Shown: piece after piece, positions 49,101-61,726 of the stretch
Position numbering within the stretch: position 1 is the stretch's first letter
How the letters are laid out: each line of letters opens with the position of its first letter
From: Plectrocnemia conspersa
Taxonomy: Eukaryota > Arthropoda > Insecta > Trichoptera > Polycentropodidae
Direction of reading: 5' to 3'
NCBI GenBank assembly: GCA_009617715.1
Contig: VTFK01000409.1
Location: forward strand, 184,321 to 248,320
Length of the DNA stretch: 64,000 bases
Position numbers and translations under genes: made by a program
Notes under the pieces: generated by a model
Databases searched by the model: none
What the model was told of the DNA's origin: nothing
The model's input: only the letters and a program-made list of their open reading frames with translations

Positions 49101-51591
49101 TTTAAAATATAAGAATGGTTTTTATAATACATATATGCAATTTTATTACATTTTCAGATGATAAATAAGGATTGCATATTAATTAAAATAAATTTTTATT
49201 TATTTAGTTAAATTTTAACTGGCATTTTCTAAAATGATTTTAAGTAAATTACAATTAGCTTAGTCATATTGAACATGCATTTTCTTAATAGAATTATAAT
49301 TAATATATAAAAAAATTAAACGACTATTGAGGTAGTCCGACAAAAATATATTGTTTAAGTAATAGTGCTATAAAACAAAGCCTTCAATGCTTTTACAAAA
49401 CGTTTCGCGCATAAAGCGTATTCCCAATAAGGAAATTGTTATTCAATTGAGCGTCCTGCGGGCGGTCAATAGATGACCACAGGTGGAATCCCTCTAGGAA
49501 AAACAAATTCTTACGGGAAGCTTTGAAGCTGTGTATTCCCATTTTTCACGGTGTGCCCACCCTGTCCCTCCCACTGGGAGGATAAGGACGCCGTCAAAGC
49601 CTCGAAAGTAGGCCACGGCACGTTCGCTGAGAAACAGGGAAATCTAACGATTGTAAGGACGCCTCGGAATCGCAATTGAGCGAGGCTTGGAGAGATATTG
49701 GTTTGAAAATATTCGAAAAAATGTATAATAACTAGCATAGTATCTATCGAAAAATAAATTCATAGATAAACTTACTTACAATAAATCATGTTTGTAAAAG
49801 TAATATAACAAAAATCTAGTATGGGTTAGGGAAGCAATGTTAATTATCCCTAATATGGTTAGCAAATGCTATGTAATTTGTTAGGGATTAAAAAAAGTCT
49901 GTTTTTTAATTAATAATAAACAGCCTAAATTTTTTACAGGTGCACTTTTTAATCCTACATTTTATATTTTAAATGTCAAGATCTGCAAAGGCTTAATAAA
50001 TTGGAAAAGAGGAAGTAAAACAAATGGTACAACCGTTTGCCAACAACTAAGCTTTGCAATAAATTTTATTATTTAATATTATTTAGTTTTACGCTGATTA
50101 TTTTTTAATAAAATAATTCAATAATTTGTATTATATTTACTGAATTAAATTAATCTTAAAATAAAATACAAAATTAATATTACTTACACAATAAAATAGT
50201 AAATATTTCACAATTTTTAATTTTTGGAGTGTGAAATATATTGTTACAGAAAGTACAGTATTTACTATTATGATTTAAATGAAATCTTATGATACAATTC
50301 AACGAATCATCTTAATAAATTTACTTAAATTAATAATACTATTGTATAAAATTATATGTGTCTTATTTTTTTATGCTTAGTAGCATAATATTAATGATTA
50401 CTGAATCTAAGGATTATTTTTTAATACCATTTTTACTTTCCTTTAAACTTTATGATTACTTCTGATTTTAACTTAGGTTTTAATATCAAATAAAATATCA
50501 AATATAATAAGCTTTCATTTAATCATTATATTTTTCCCATAATTAACAGTACATAAAATAAAATAAATGAAAAGATAAATCTATATAACAAGCATTAAAG
50601 GATTTAGACAAAACTTTCGTTAGTGACCATTGATTTACCGTTTAATAAAACCATTAATACAAGTGATTTTTTTTTTCAATTATAAATTTTTGTGGATAAA
50701 ATACTTTTTTTGAATACTTTTGATATAAATATTTTGGTATAAACCTAATTTAAAAAATTTATTGTATAATACAAAAATAAAAATGTAAAAATAAGCATAT
50801 AAAGAATAACATATAATAAAATAAAAATATATATTAATTTTAATTAATAGCCGTAATATTTTTTTATACCTATCATAGTAGATAGTATTTACCCTAAAAT
50901 TATTTATATTTCTAGTATTTAATCGATATACTGTTATACTCATATATTTTCATACTTATAAAAATATATATATTTATCGAAAATCCTACTAATGCAATTA
51001 ATTTTACTTTTACAACTAGTCAATCTATTGTAATTCAAGACTATGTTCATTGGCATATATTATAATTTTTGCAACATCGTCTTATCTAGCTTAATAATCA
51101 CATATCATATTAACAAGTGAGTTACTAAGACTGCTATTAATGGTTTATTTTAATCATTTATTATCATTTGACAGTTGTACGTCAAATGAGTGATAACGGT
51201 GTAAATCAGTACAATTAACAATACCTACATGTAAGTATTAACCACCAGACTAAAAGTGACATATACATAATTAATTATAAACTATAATGTGCTGTGGGAG
51301 CTGAGATATTTGCTCGCAAAAACTAGGTCAAACTCTAGCAACACGGCGACGAAGGCAACACAATCTTTGGTGGACCACGACGGGAGCGCGACGGCTGGTG
51401 GGGTCTCGTACACCAATTATTCATATGAAATTAAACATAAAATTAATCGTAAATATTTTCAATAAACTTTTACTGCAGCCGCTCAATCTGTTACCATTCG
51501 CCCGCTAATGTTTATAGTTTATATTAAATATATTGCACTTTGCAATTAATGAATATTTTTAGCAAAAAGCACATTTTTATAAATAAAAATT
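46119..51591. other. Long A+T-rich intergenic region
   Basis: No gene recognised. Unidentified GC-richer patches at about 49435-49700 and 51290-51420 (ACGACGGGAGCGCGACGGCT) look repeat-derived. Confidence 0.5.
47531..47574 (-). mobile_element. Possible piggyBac-like terminus at TTAA
   Basis: Read on the minus strand: TTAA, then CCCTTTAAACGCCAGAGGC, leading into TAGTGAGTCACTTGTT. TTAA followed by CCCTTT is a frequent start of piggyBac-like elements. A related AACAAGTGACTCAC segment ending in CGACGTTTAAA lies at 47773-47811, and CAAAGGGTTAA occurs at 33559-33574. No full element could be delimited. Confidence 0.3.
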
Positions 51592-51671
51592 AAGGTCTGC
51601 TGCGGGGATACGAGCCCGTGGTCTCTGAGAAATAAGTTCAAATATTACAGACTGAACGTTATCTCGACCTT
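51592..51671 (-). mobile_element. tRNA-like sequence, possibly a SINE head or tRNA pseudogene
   Basis: On the minus strand AAGGTC at the start pairs with GACCTT at the end, 80 bases apart, and GGGCTCGTATCCCC resembles a pol III B-box and T-arm. The D-arm and anticodon arm are not convincing. Not a functional tRNA by eye. Confidence 0.3.
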
Positions 51672-54582
51672 ATATATATAGATAATATTGTGAGGCAATA
51701 TTATACTATTATAGAATATTTTTTTTGTATTTACACTTAACATAATTCTCATTCTAGATAATATACTATTTTTTTTAAGTTTCTTATTCACAGTGTTTTT
51801 TAAAATTTGTATTTAATATATAATTACTCCAAACTATTTTATAATATCAACTTTTCTACAATATTTTTATCTACAGTTTTTTAAAAAAATATTTACTATA
51901 TATTCATAATAAATAATCATAATTATTTATTTTTTTGACAACCTCTTTAATATTGTATTAATCTGATCTGTTGCCTGCAAACATATAAATTTTACATATT
52001 TCCATATAACTTATTATAGCAATAATTTATATCATAAACAACAACCCTAATTTGTACCCATGTACACCATGAGATATTATTTTCTCTTTAGAATAAACAT
52101 AATTTATTTCTACTTTTTGACATCTATTCTATGAATAATTATTCAAACGATTTTACAACCATTTTAAAATTATTTTTGAAATATTTGTTTTATAACATCA
52201 CTAATCAACTAGCTCTTCGTTATTTACGAAGCAATTTTAAGACAGATGTAATAGAATAGTTCTTCGATATGATCATTTTAACTAACTACCGAGCAATATT
52301 AATTCGATCAGTTCAAATATATCTGTCAGTAATTTCATAATGAACGTATTTGACTGTTGTCAATGTGAAATTTATAGTTTAGTCTCTTGTCACGCGAAAA
52401 TGATTTAATGCTTTTTGTTGCGGATACGATCCGATAATATATCGTGGTAAATTATCGGCTATATATCCGGTGTGCGTTTTTATTAAAGCGATATATCACA
52501 TAAGTTTATTTTTAACCATTGATACATTATGTTTTTATATTAAAAACAATATTATCGCTTGGGTATCAGTTTAAATGCGATCGGTAAATTTTACGAACGA
52601 TTTAACCGAAGCAATTTTATTGCTTCCTTTACATTAGTTTAACATTTATTTATCTGTAGTTGAACAGTTTTTTTTGGTATATTATTTACATCGCTTACTG
52701 AGTAATGAGATGTATGTATATATAGTGTGACAAAAAAATCAGATTCATGTACTTTTAGTGATATAGAAAAATATATGGATAAAGCTCATTTCAAGTCTTT
52801 TTTAATGAAAGTTTAATTTATTTATTTTAAATCTGACCATCGTTTATATTATACAAAAAAAGTTCAACATTTTATACATATGCAATATATCAACATTAAA
52901 AAAATACGCATAATGTTAAGTTATACCAGTAAATATTCAGGAAAAATAATTGTGGTGCACACGAAAATGCGCCAACACACATATATTATAAAAATAAATT
53001 GTTCTTGCCACGATGGCAAGAATAAGGGATGCGATCGTGACGCTCTATGGCACTATATATCCCCCAATTGAAAATGAAATGCTCTTAAGCAACTTAACAA
53101 ATGTTTTATTGTATAAACGCTACGCAAATCGAAAACAATACAATAAATAGGCTTAAGCTTTAAATAGGATAAATTCGTTATTAATAACGTGGAAATTATT
53201 TTACATAATTAAATATAGCAATAAATATGACTTTCAAGAAATTTGAGCAACTATAAATAAACAATTTTAGAATAAAGATTTTTTTTAAAAATATATAAAA
53301 TAAATAATTAAAAAGCTGCTATCAATATTTTAAGTGTTATAACTTCTTAATTATACTTATAATAAAAAAAATCTATGGCAATGATACTTGAGATATAAGC
53401 ATATAAATATTTTTTTAAAACGTTTTGAAGCACTCGGCATATTGTAATTATTTTATAATAAACTTTTACCTTATTGTGCGTACAAAGTAATTTTAAAGAT
53501 TTCATAGCGGAAAAAATATACACGCACCCAATTAAATTAAAGGCGTTTTTAAATCCTGTTGTCACAGAGTTGAGAAAAATCTTTTGTTTCAGTCCGTCGT
53601 TGGCATATTTCTTTTGTAAGCCCTTTGTAATACCCTCGAATACAGGAAAGCAACTTTTGCCTGTCAATAGTCTTCAATTTATTCTCTCGGAGAAAATTTA
53701 CTCGGATTTATTCACACGTAAGCTCGCGAAATACGTTTTGGCTTTACGGCGTCCGTATTACGATTTTCATATTTTATAAGTACGAAAAAATATTTGCATA
53801 ATACGCGTATTGTGTTGTATCGTATGAAAAAAATATCGACTGAATTTATTACGTTTTTTTTTTTAAATTATTATTCTGGAAACACTGGCGTGTATGCAGA
53901 GTATGATATCCGTTTGTTATTTGGATTGAGAAGCGCGAAATCCCAAATCCTTGTGGGAACGGGAGCATATACAACGCAAATTTATTGCACGTGAATGAAT
54001 ATACAGTCATTCGATATAAGGATAATCCCCTTTAGAGGACGCTAAAATATAATCGACAAAGTTGAAGTGAGAAAACTCTTGCGAGAAAGCGGACAGAAAT
54101 TACCTCTTGTTTTTAGGTAGTTCCCTAAAACAAAAGGCATCTTTTGGGAATGTAAAAAATAAATAAATGTATGCTATTCTAATTTAAAACAATTATTAAA
54201 AAGCGCATGAAATTATTAATTATTTTCTTCAATATGTATTACGAATAACGTAAAAACATGACGTAAATCTTTCAAGAAACTGATTTATATTTACACGCTA
54301 TAGAAAGATACATGACATAACATGCAATTTATGTAAACACAGTCGCAGTTAAGACGTCTTTGGCCGGCTGAGCCCCCTGAAAATCAGTGCTGCGCTTCTA
54401 GACATACGGTGCCTCTAAAGTACTGAGCCAATAGTTTAAATCTATTTTTAAAAAAATATGATGAAATTTTTTTTCAACTTCTCATCTTTGATCCGCTGTA
54501 TTGATTATTAATATAGTCAAGCTTATGGATAAAAAACATGGCTTTGATGAGTTTATCTTCCGGACAAGGCATAGTTCATAGC
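51672..54582. other. Intergenic
   Basis: A+T-rich. Overlapping open frames on both strands at 53347-53779 lack any recognised domain. A patch at about 54345-54430 (GGCCGGCTGAGCCCCCTGAA) is GC-rich and unidentified. Confidence 0.5.
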
Positions 54583-54590
54583 CTTATAAC

Positions 54591-57007
54591 CAGAGTTGTA
54601 GTAGGGCCAGTGCGTCACATTAACATTTTTTTTGGCACTGTAATTGCAATGAAATTTACTTTTCAAGTACATTAAAAAATATTTAAATATCAAATATTTT
54701 GTATACAAAATATTGTGAACGGACGGATATTATGAAAGTGCAAAAAAATATACATATAGCATAAAAAATCAGATAAGTTTTCGTTCTGAGCCATTACAAT
54801 TAATTGATTAGGAACATAGTATGACAGTTATTCACTTGGTGATGTATTTTTGCTGTAATGGAAATATATTATTTTTTGTATAATTTATACAAAAAGATGT
54901 TAAAACATCACCGGAAATTTCATTCTACCGCAAAGCAAAGCAGTAAAACATATCTTAAGCTTTTCCTGACTTTATACCGCAGATATTTAAGTTTAATTTT
55001 TATGCGAGAAGCAAGCCACTGATAAAATAATTTTATTGGTGTAATTCTGTGTTGCGTGAAAATCACGCGGCAAAAAATGACACATCGATTAAGTGTTAAA
55101 TGTGTTCTGTTTCAAATTTAAGTCTAATATTAAGTGATATAAATGGACGCGCACTCTTATTATTTAAATATTCTCTATTCTATGCTTAAATATATTTAAT
55201 TCTACTAAAAAATTGTATTTTTTTAAAATAGGATGAGTGAAAAACGTTAAAAATACCATAGAACATATTTTCAATAAAAGAAATAAAACATCATCAATAA
55301 CTAAAATATAAATAGAGAGTGCACCGATGAATCAAATAATATAAGTAAAGTGAATATAGAACAGGAATCAAATAAAATAAGTTAATTAAATAAACCAAAT
55401 TATTAAAAAATAAGCGAATCTAATGAAATTAGTGACTCAAATGTTATTAATAAATTGCATCAATTTTATTACTAAAAAAAATTGAAAATGAATCTTTTAA
55501 ACAAAAAATTCAAACCCTATCCTTCTGACCGATTGTTTGGACGGCAGGTATTTTGGAGGAAAGAAAAAAAAATATCCTTGAATAATTAGTGAAAACGGAA
55601 AAATTAGTTATATTTCATGTGGTTTAGTAAAAAATCTTTCAATATTAAAAGATTGTAATATTTCTAAGCAATGGAGTGCAGTTTCAGTGTATTTAAATGG
55701 AAATTCATTGAGAACAAAAATTATCGATTATATAAAATAAAATGCACATTTTGGCGCAAAATTTTTTTAAAACAACTCAACAACAACCCATAAAAAAATA
55801 ACGATACTTTGAATGATGCTTAAATCGAATCAACTAATATAATATTTAGAACTGCATTTTAAATTGCTAAAAACATAAAGCTACTCAGACTATTTTGATT
55901 AGCTACAATTACAATAATTAAATGATACAAACGTATCATGAGATGTTCTCAGTATATAGTCTAACTTCAAATAATCAACGGGAGCTTGAAGTGTGTTCTG
56001 TTGATTTAGGACCAGAGATTAAAAAAATAGGCCGTGTTTTGGGAATAAAATGGATAGTGAGTTTATTTAGAACTGTATCAACTGTTTAACAAAATTATTC
56101 GTCATTCTGTCGACATTTTGACATCGACTAAATGCAAAGTTGTCCAAGCAAAGTATTGTGATCTTTTAACACAATTTAAAACAATTTTTGATAGATCTCG
56201 TTTTATTTGAATTGTCGATAAAAAACGGATATGACTCATATATGATGATAAATTGATTCGTCATACCATATGTTTTTTAGAAAATATGTGAAATAAAAAA
56301 GGAGAAAAAAGTAATTGTTGAGAATGATATTGAAAAAATAAATACTCGTTACGGATAATAAAATAATTACCCTTATTAAGTCTAGTAAATTTATAAGCAG
56401 CATTGTGAGCAATATGAGAAAGCGTTCGCTGGTAACAAAAGAGGAATCTACCGAAATCATATCAGAATTTATGATATTAAATTGCAATAATTGTCGATCA
56501 GATTTTGGTAATAGTAAATTAGAATTACTATGTAGACGATTTTTAATTTATTTTCCCAAAACACTTAATGTGTTTAGAGATAACGTTGATACAAATAAAC
56601 AGTGGCTTTTAGTAGATTTAAATCCACTAATAAAAACTGTGCCATGTAGTTCTGTGATACTCAATCCAGCTTACAAATTTAATATACTCGAAACTTAATA
56701 TTTATTAAGCTCCAAGATCTACTGATTGCAATATGAAACCCAAAACTATATGTAAAAATTGGTTAAGAACACATCAGTTGAAACACAAGCACAAACAGTA
56801 TGAAAGTTTTTATGAAAAGCAAAACACCATAATTTCAACATGTAAGAATATTTACTAAAAAGCGTTTAATTTTAATAAATATTTTTTTCATAAACATTTC
56901 AATTACCAATATTTGGACATATATTTTTTAAATAACGAAAAAAGTGAAGAGATGGATTAAAAACAAAATACCACCCTGGTTCTTTTTTATTTAACGCTAC
57001 ACCACTG
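54591..57007 (+). mobile_element. Degenerate hAT transposon, 2417 bp, with 8-bp target duplication
   Basis: Flanked by perfect 8-bp duplications CTTATAAC at 54583-54590 and 57008-57015. Ends are CAGAGTTGTAG and (reverse complement of the right end) CAGTGGTGTAG, a short hAT-like inverted repeat. It contains a hAT transposase pseudogene on the plus strand. The matching duplications and the internal transposase support each other. Confidence 0.85.
55230..56840 (+). pseudogene. hAT transposase pseudogene (KIAA1586-like group)
   Basis: Plus-strand fragments in order: KFKPYPSDRLFGRQVFW (from about 55508), ISENGKISYISCGLV then CNISKQWSAVSVYLNG (about 55585-55700), GRVLGIKWIVSLFRTVSTV followed by QNYSSFCRHF (about 56030-56120), an open C-terminal part at 56405-56698 with LCRRFLIYFPKTLNVFRD and LNPLIKTVPCSS (hAT dimerisation region, with the usual AECERGFS block lost), and ICKNWLRTH. 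This is the order found in KIAA1586-like hAT proteins. Many stops and frameshifts; inactive. Confidence 0.75.
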
Positions 57008-57015
57008 CTTATAAC

Positions 57016-58367
57016 CTTATTTAGTTATTTAGTTATTTAAAGGATCGACGTCAGTTTGTGAGTAATAGTTTGGCAGGGATTCAATTTTGGACCACTGTTG
57101 TTTTTATTATTCATAAATAACAAAAACATGAGAAACTATTTTTTTATCAAGGGTTCAAGTTCCCTAATGATTTAATTAAATAGATTGTCTTGACCATTGG
57201 GCCAGCGGATTTTATTTTTGTTATTCAAGGCAAAGTTTGTTGTTGTTTAATATGTTTTGAAACAATTGATAAATACCAAGTTTTTGTGGGTGCGTCCGTA
57301 GGCTGCAGACGATCTGAACTCTGGATTCTGGACGTCGATCTGGACCAGTAAATGCGAAGAAAAAACGACTGCTTCTGTGATCTTTGCTAGTCTGAAGTCG
57401 AGTCAGCCATCTCTTGGTTAAAGTCCATGTTGAAGAGCACTTGAAGATCCGATGCTTTGAACTCTGAAGTGGATGTAAAAGTGTGGTTGTTAGTTGAATT
57501 TAAAATAAAGTTCTGAAAAGAAGTCTTCGGACAAACTGTCTATGGGGAACTGATTCTTAGTTGTCTGTGTTTTCGTATTTATATTCATGGAAGATTTTGA
57601 TGTCTGTCCCTATTTAGTGAAAAGAGCAGTTACAGAAATGTGGCGATTTTTTTAAAACAAATTATAATTGGTCGCTAGAACAGATTACAGATGAACGTTT
57701 TAAGGGCAATCTCAAATACACGATGGTGTCCCATTTTTCTGAAAAAACCCATTTTTATTATTTGGTTAAAACGATTTTTCATAAGCTAAACTATTTTTTT
57801 TATGATTAATAAAGGTAAAAAAAGTATCTTGCAGTTATAAAAAGAGAGTTTAATTGATGAACGCAATAAAAATAAATCACCGTATTTAAAATTAATGCAA
57901 TTTTTTTTTTTTTTAGTAAAAATGAGATTTAGTGTTGCATTAAACGCATAGACTAGATCTATTGTGATCATCATAGTTTGTCTTAGACTTAGCTTCCTTG
58001 AACGCTGATTAAATGAAGTTAAATAAGAAATTCTGGACGAATGTTCTGGACTAATGAAAATACTTAAATCTGCAAATGCTGAGATGGAAACAGTATGTGT
58101 GAGTTACTATAAAATAGAGATTGTAATGTAAAACTTCTAGTGTGATGAATATAGGTCACCGAGGTATTTAACATTTCAATGTACCAACTTTTAAAGTCGT
58201 GTTTAATACCTAGGCATACAATTAAAATATTTAAAAACCTACAACTATACCTGCGCTATTATATGCATGACCCAGATTAACGAGATTATATCTACGGATT
58301 GTTACGAAATAAAAATATTAAGACATTTTTCTACCAGTAAATGAAGTGTGGCGCAGGAGATATAATG
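57016..58367. other. Intergenic between two hAT elements
   Basis: Apart from dispersed repeat Y at 57319-57389, A+T-rich with nothing recognised. Confidence 0.5.
57319..57389 (+). repeat. Unclassified dispersed repeat Y, copy 2
   Basis: CTCTGGATTCTGGACGTCGA then TGGACCAGTAAATGCGAAG and CGACTGCTTCTGTGATCTTT; similar to 36642-36714. Similarity may extend upstream and downstream but fades. Confidence 0.6.
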
Positions 58368-58375
58368 ATCTATAT

Positions 58376-59864
<1,489 letters not shown>

Positions 59865-59989
59865 ATCTATATAATAAGACCCTGACGTCATAAAAAACAA
59901 TTAAAATTTACCGTTTCAGTTAGCTAGGCCTTGTTTAAAAACGCAAAGATGGCTAAGAAATTAAAATAATTTACAAACAAAAACGCGGA

Positions 59990-60125
59990 AAAGGAAGGCA
60001 TAAAATAGGTTCCGCGACCAGGTGGAGGCCGACCTGCGGAAGACAGGGGTGGAGAATTGGCGAAGCAAGGCCAGGGATAGAACAAGCTGGAAAGCTTGTT
60101 GAGGTAGGTCAAGGCTTTAGCGCCT
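59990..60125 (+). mobile_element. C-terminal scrap of an endonuclease-reverse transcriptase LINE
   Basis: The plus strand reads DQVEADLRKTGVENWRSKAR and DRTSWKAC, the pattern found at the very C-terminus of several insect LINE polyproteins (DL.K.G..NW...A.DR..W). GC-richer than its surroundings. No other domain is nearby. Confidence 0.55.
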
Positions 60126-61540
60126 CTGAGTATTCTATAGAATTTTAATAATTAATTTAATTATGCAAAGATTTAAGTTAAATACGCAAATGGTCGGTTT
60201 GACATTGTATTAATTAATTTAACATTTAATGCAAATACCTAAACATCATTTTCTCAGATTCATCTTAGATACTTAACATAGATACAATTTTGTGTTAGCT
60301 CACCTCGATTAAAGATCAGTAAAACTGTAGCAAGATTAAATTTTGATAAGAGTGCCGAATAATCAAAGATTCACATGAAAGTCATTTTGTTAATTTTTTT
60401 GATTAATTCAATAAAAAATAAATATTCGAAAAAATATATTTATTGTATGTAAGCACAATATTAGGCGTTCTTTGGCAATTTATTGAAGGTCTGGAATGCT
60501 TGTTGAATTTATTATTCGAAGAACTAAAGATGCAAAATATATTTGTAATTTCAATTGGCAAACATCTCACAAATACAAAAATAAAATACTTACTTTTTAG
60601 GCAAGTTCAATAAATGTTTACAAGCCAAAGCAAAACCTTCTCCTGGATGAGGGAATGATTTTATGGTTAAGTAGATTTATTTTTCGGGTATTCAGTCCTC
60701 AATCAAATATAGAATGTCGATAGAATGGTTTGCGAATCAGATGCCGGTTACATTTGTAATTCTAAATTTTACACTGGAAATTCAGAAAGATTAGTAAATC
60801 AGTTATGAATGTACTTAACACATGGACAAGTGGCACCGTGTTTATGGTGACAATTTTTATAATAGCGAAAAACGGGACTTTGTGGAACAATCCGGGAAAA
60901 TAGGGGTCTGCCAGAATCCATAAAAAATATAAAACTGCAGCCGCTACAGAAAAACATTGCAGAAAAGGTACAACGCTTATGCAAATTTTGAAAACAAATA
61001 ATAATAGAGATTACATAATGATATTTACGTTTCATAGCAGCCAGATGACAGACACGAGAAAAAAACCAGAACGACCGGCCTTACAATATATAAGTCTCTA
61101 TGTATAATTGACGTCGAACAGTACATAGTTACTTAATATTTGAAAAAACAATGGAATAAACAAAAGAAGTTGTTTTTTTATTTATTTCAATGCTTATTGT
61201 TTTATCCGTTCAGTGTCTTTCAAAATTTGAATCGTAACGGTATAATTAAATTCTTTGAGTATTTTTTTGAGTAAAGCTAAGGGACGGACGCAGAATTCAG
61301 TGGAATCTATCGATTTTTAAGATATTTCACCAGTTTCTACAACATATTGCCGTGCCTGTGCTGTAGATCCATCAGAAAGGCTTTCGGATAAGCTGAAAAA
61401 CCACCAGCCAATAAAATTATAAAGTTAGGAGAAATATGTGGGAGGAAAGTGTCGTGTTTTTTTGCACATGGAATAAGGAAAGATACAACAATGTGCGGAA
61501 TTTGTGAATGTTTTTATGCGTATAAAAAAATATTAAAATA
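60126..61540. other. Intergenic
   Basis: A minus-strand open frame (60799-61035) ends with a Cys/His-rich stretch (NCHHKHGATCPCVKY) and a plus-strand scrap near 61350 reads YCRACAVDPSERLSDKL; neither can be assigned. Confidence 0.4.
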
Positions 61541-61726
61541 GATAAAAAAGTGTAAATAATGAAAATAATTATGGATAGTGATATAATGTGGTTTATAAGT
61601 GTGATGGTGAAAATAAATGTGTCCGTGAGAGTTGTAGATAAAAAAGTGTAAATATTAAAAATAAATATGAATAGTGATATAGTGCGGTTTAATGGTGAAA
61701 AAAAAATGTGTCCGTGACAGTTGTAA
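61541..61726 (+). repeat. Two-copy tandem repeat, units of 96 and about 90 bp
   Basis: Both units start GATAAAAAAGTGTAAATA and end TGTGTCCGTGA.AGTTGTA (61541-61636 and 61637-61726). No coding potential seen. Confidence 0.85.

Noticed and set aside
60799..61035. Cys/His-rich C-terminus resembling a small secreted peptide
   Set aside because: No signal peptide, splice sites or family match; probably chance.
61350..61450. Possible zinc-finger-associated domain scrap (YCRACAVDPSERLSDKL)
   Set aside because: Only the first cysteine pair is present and the frame stops within 25 codons.
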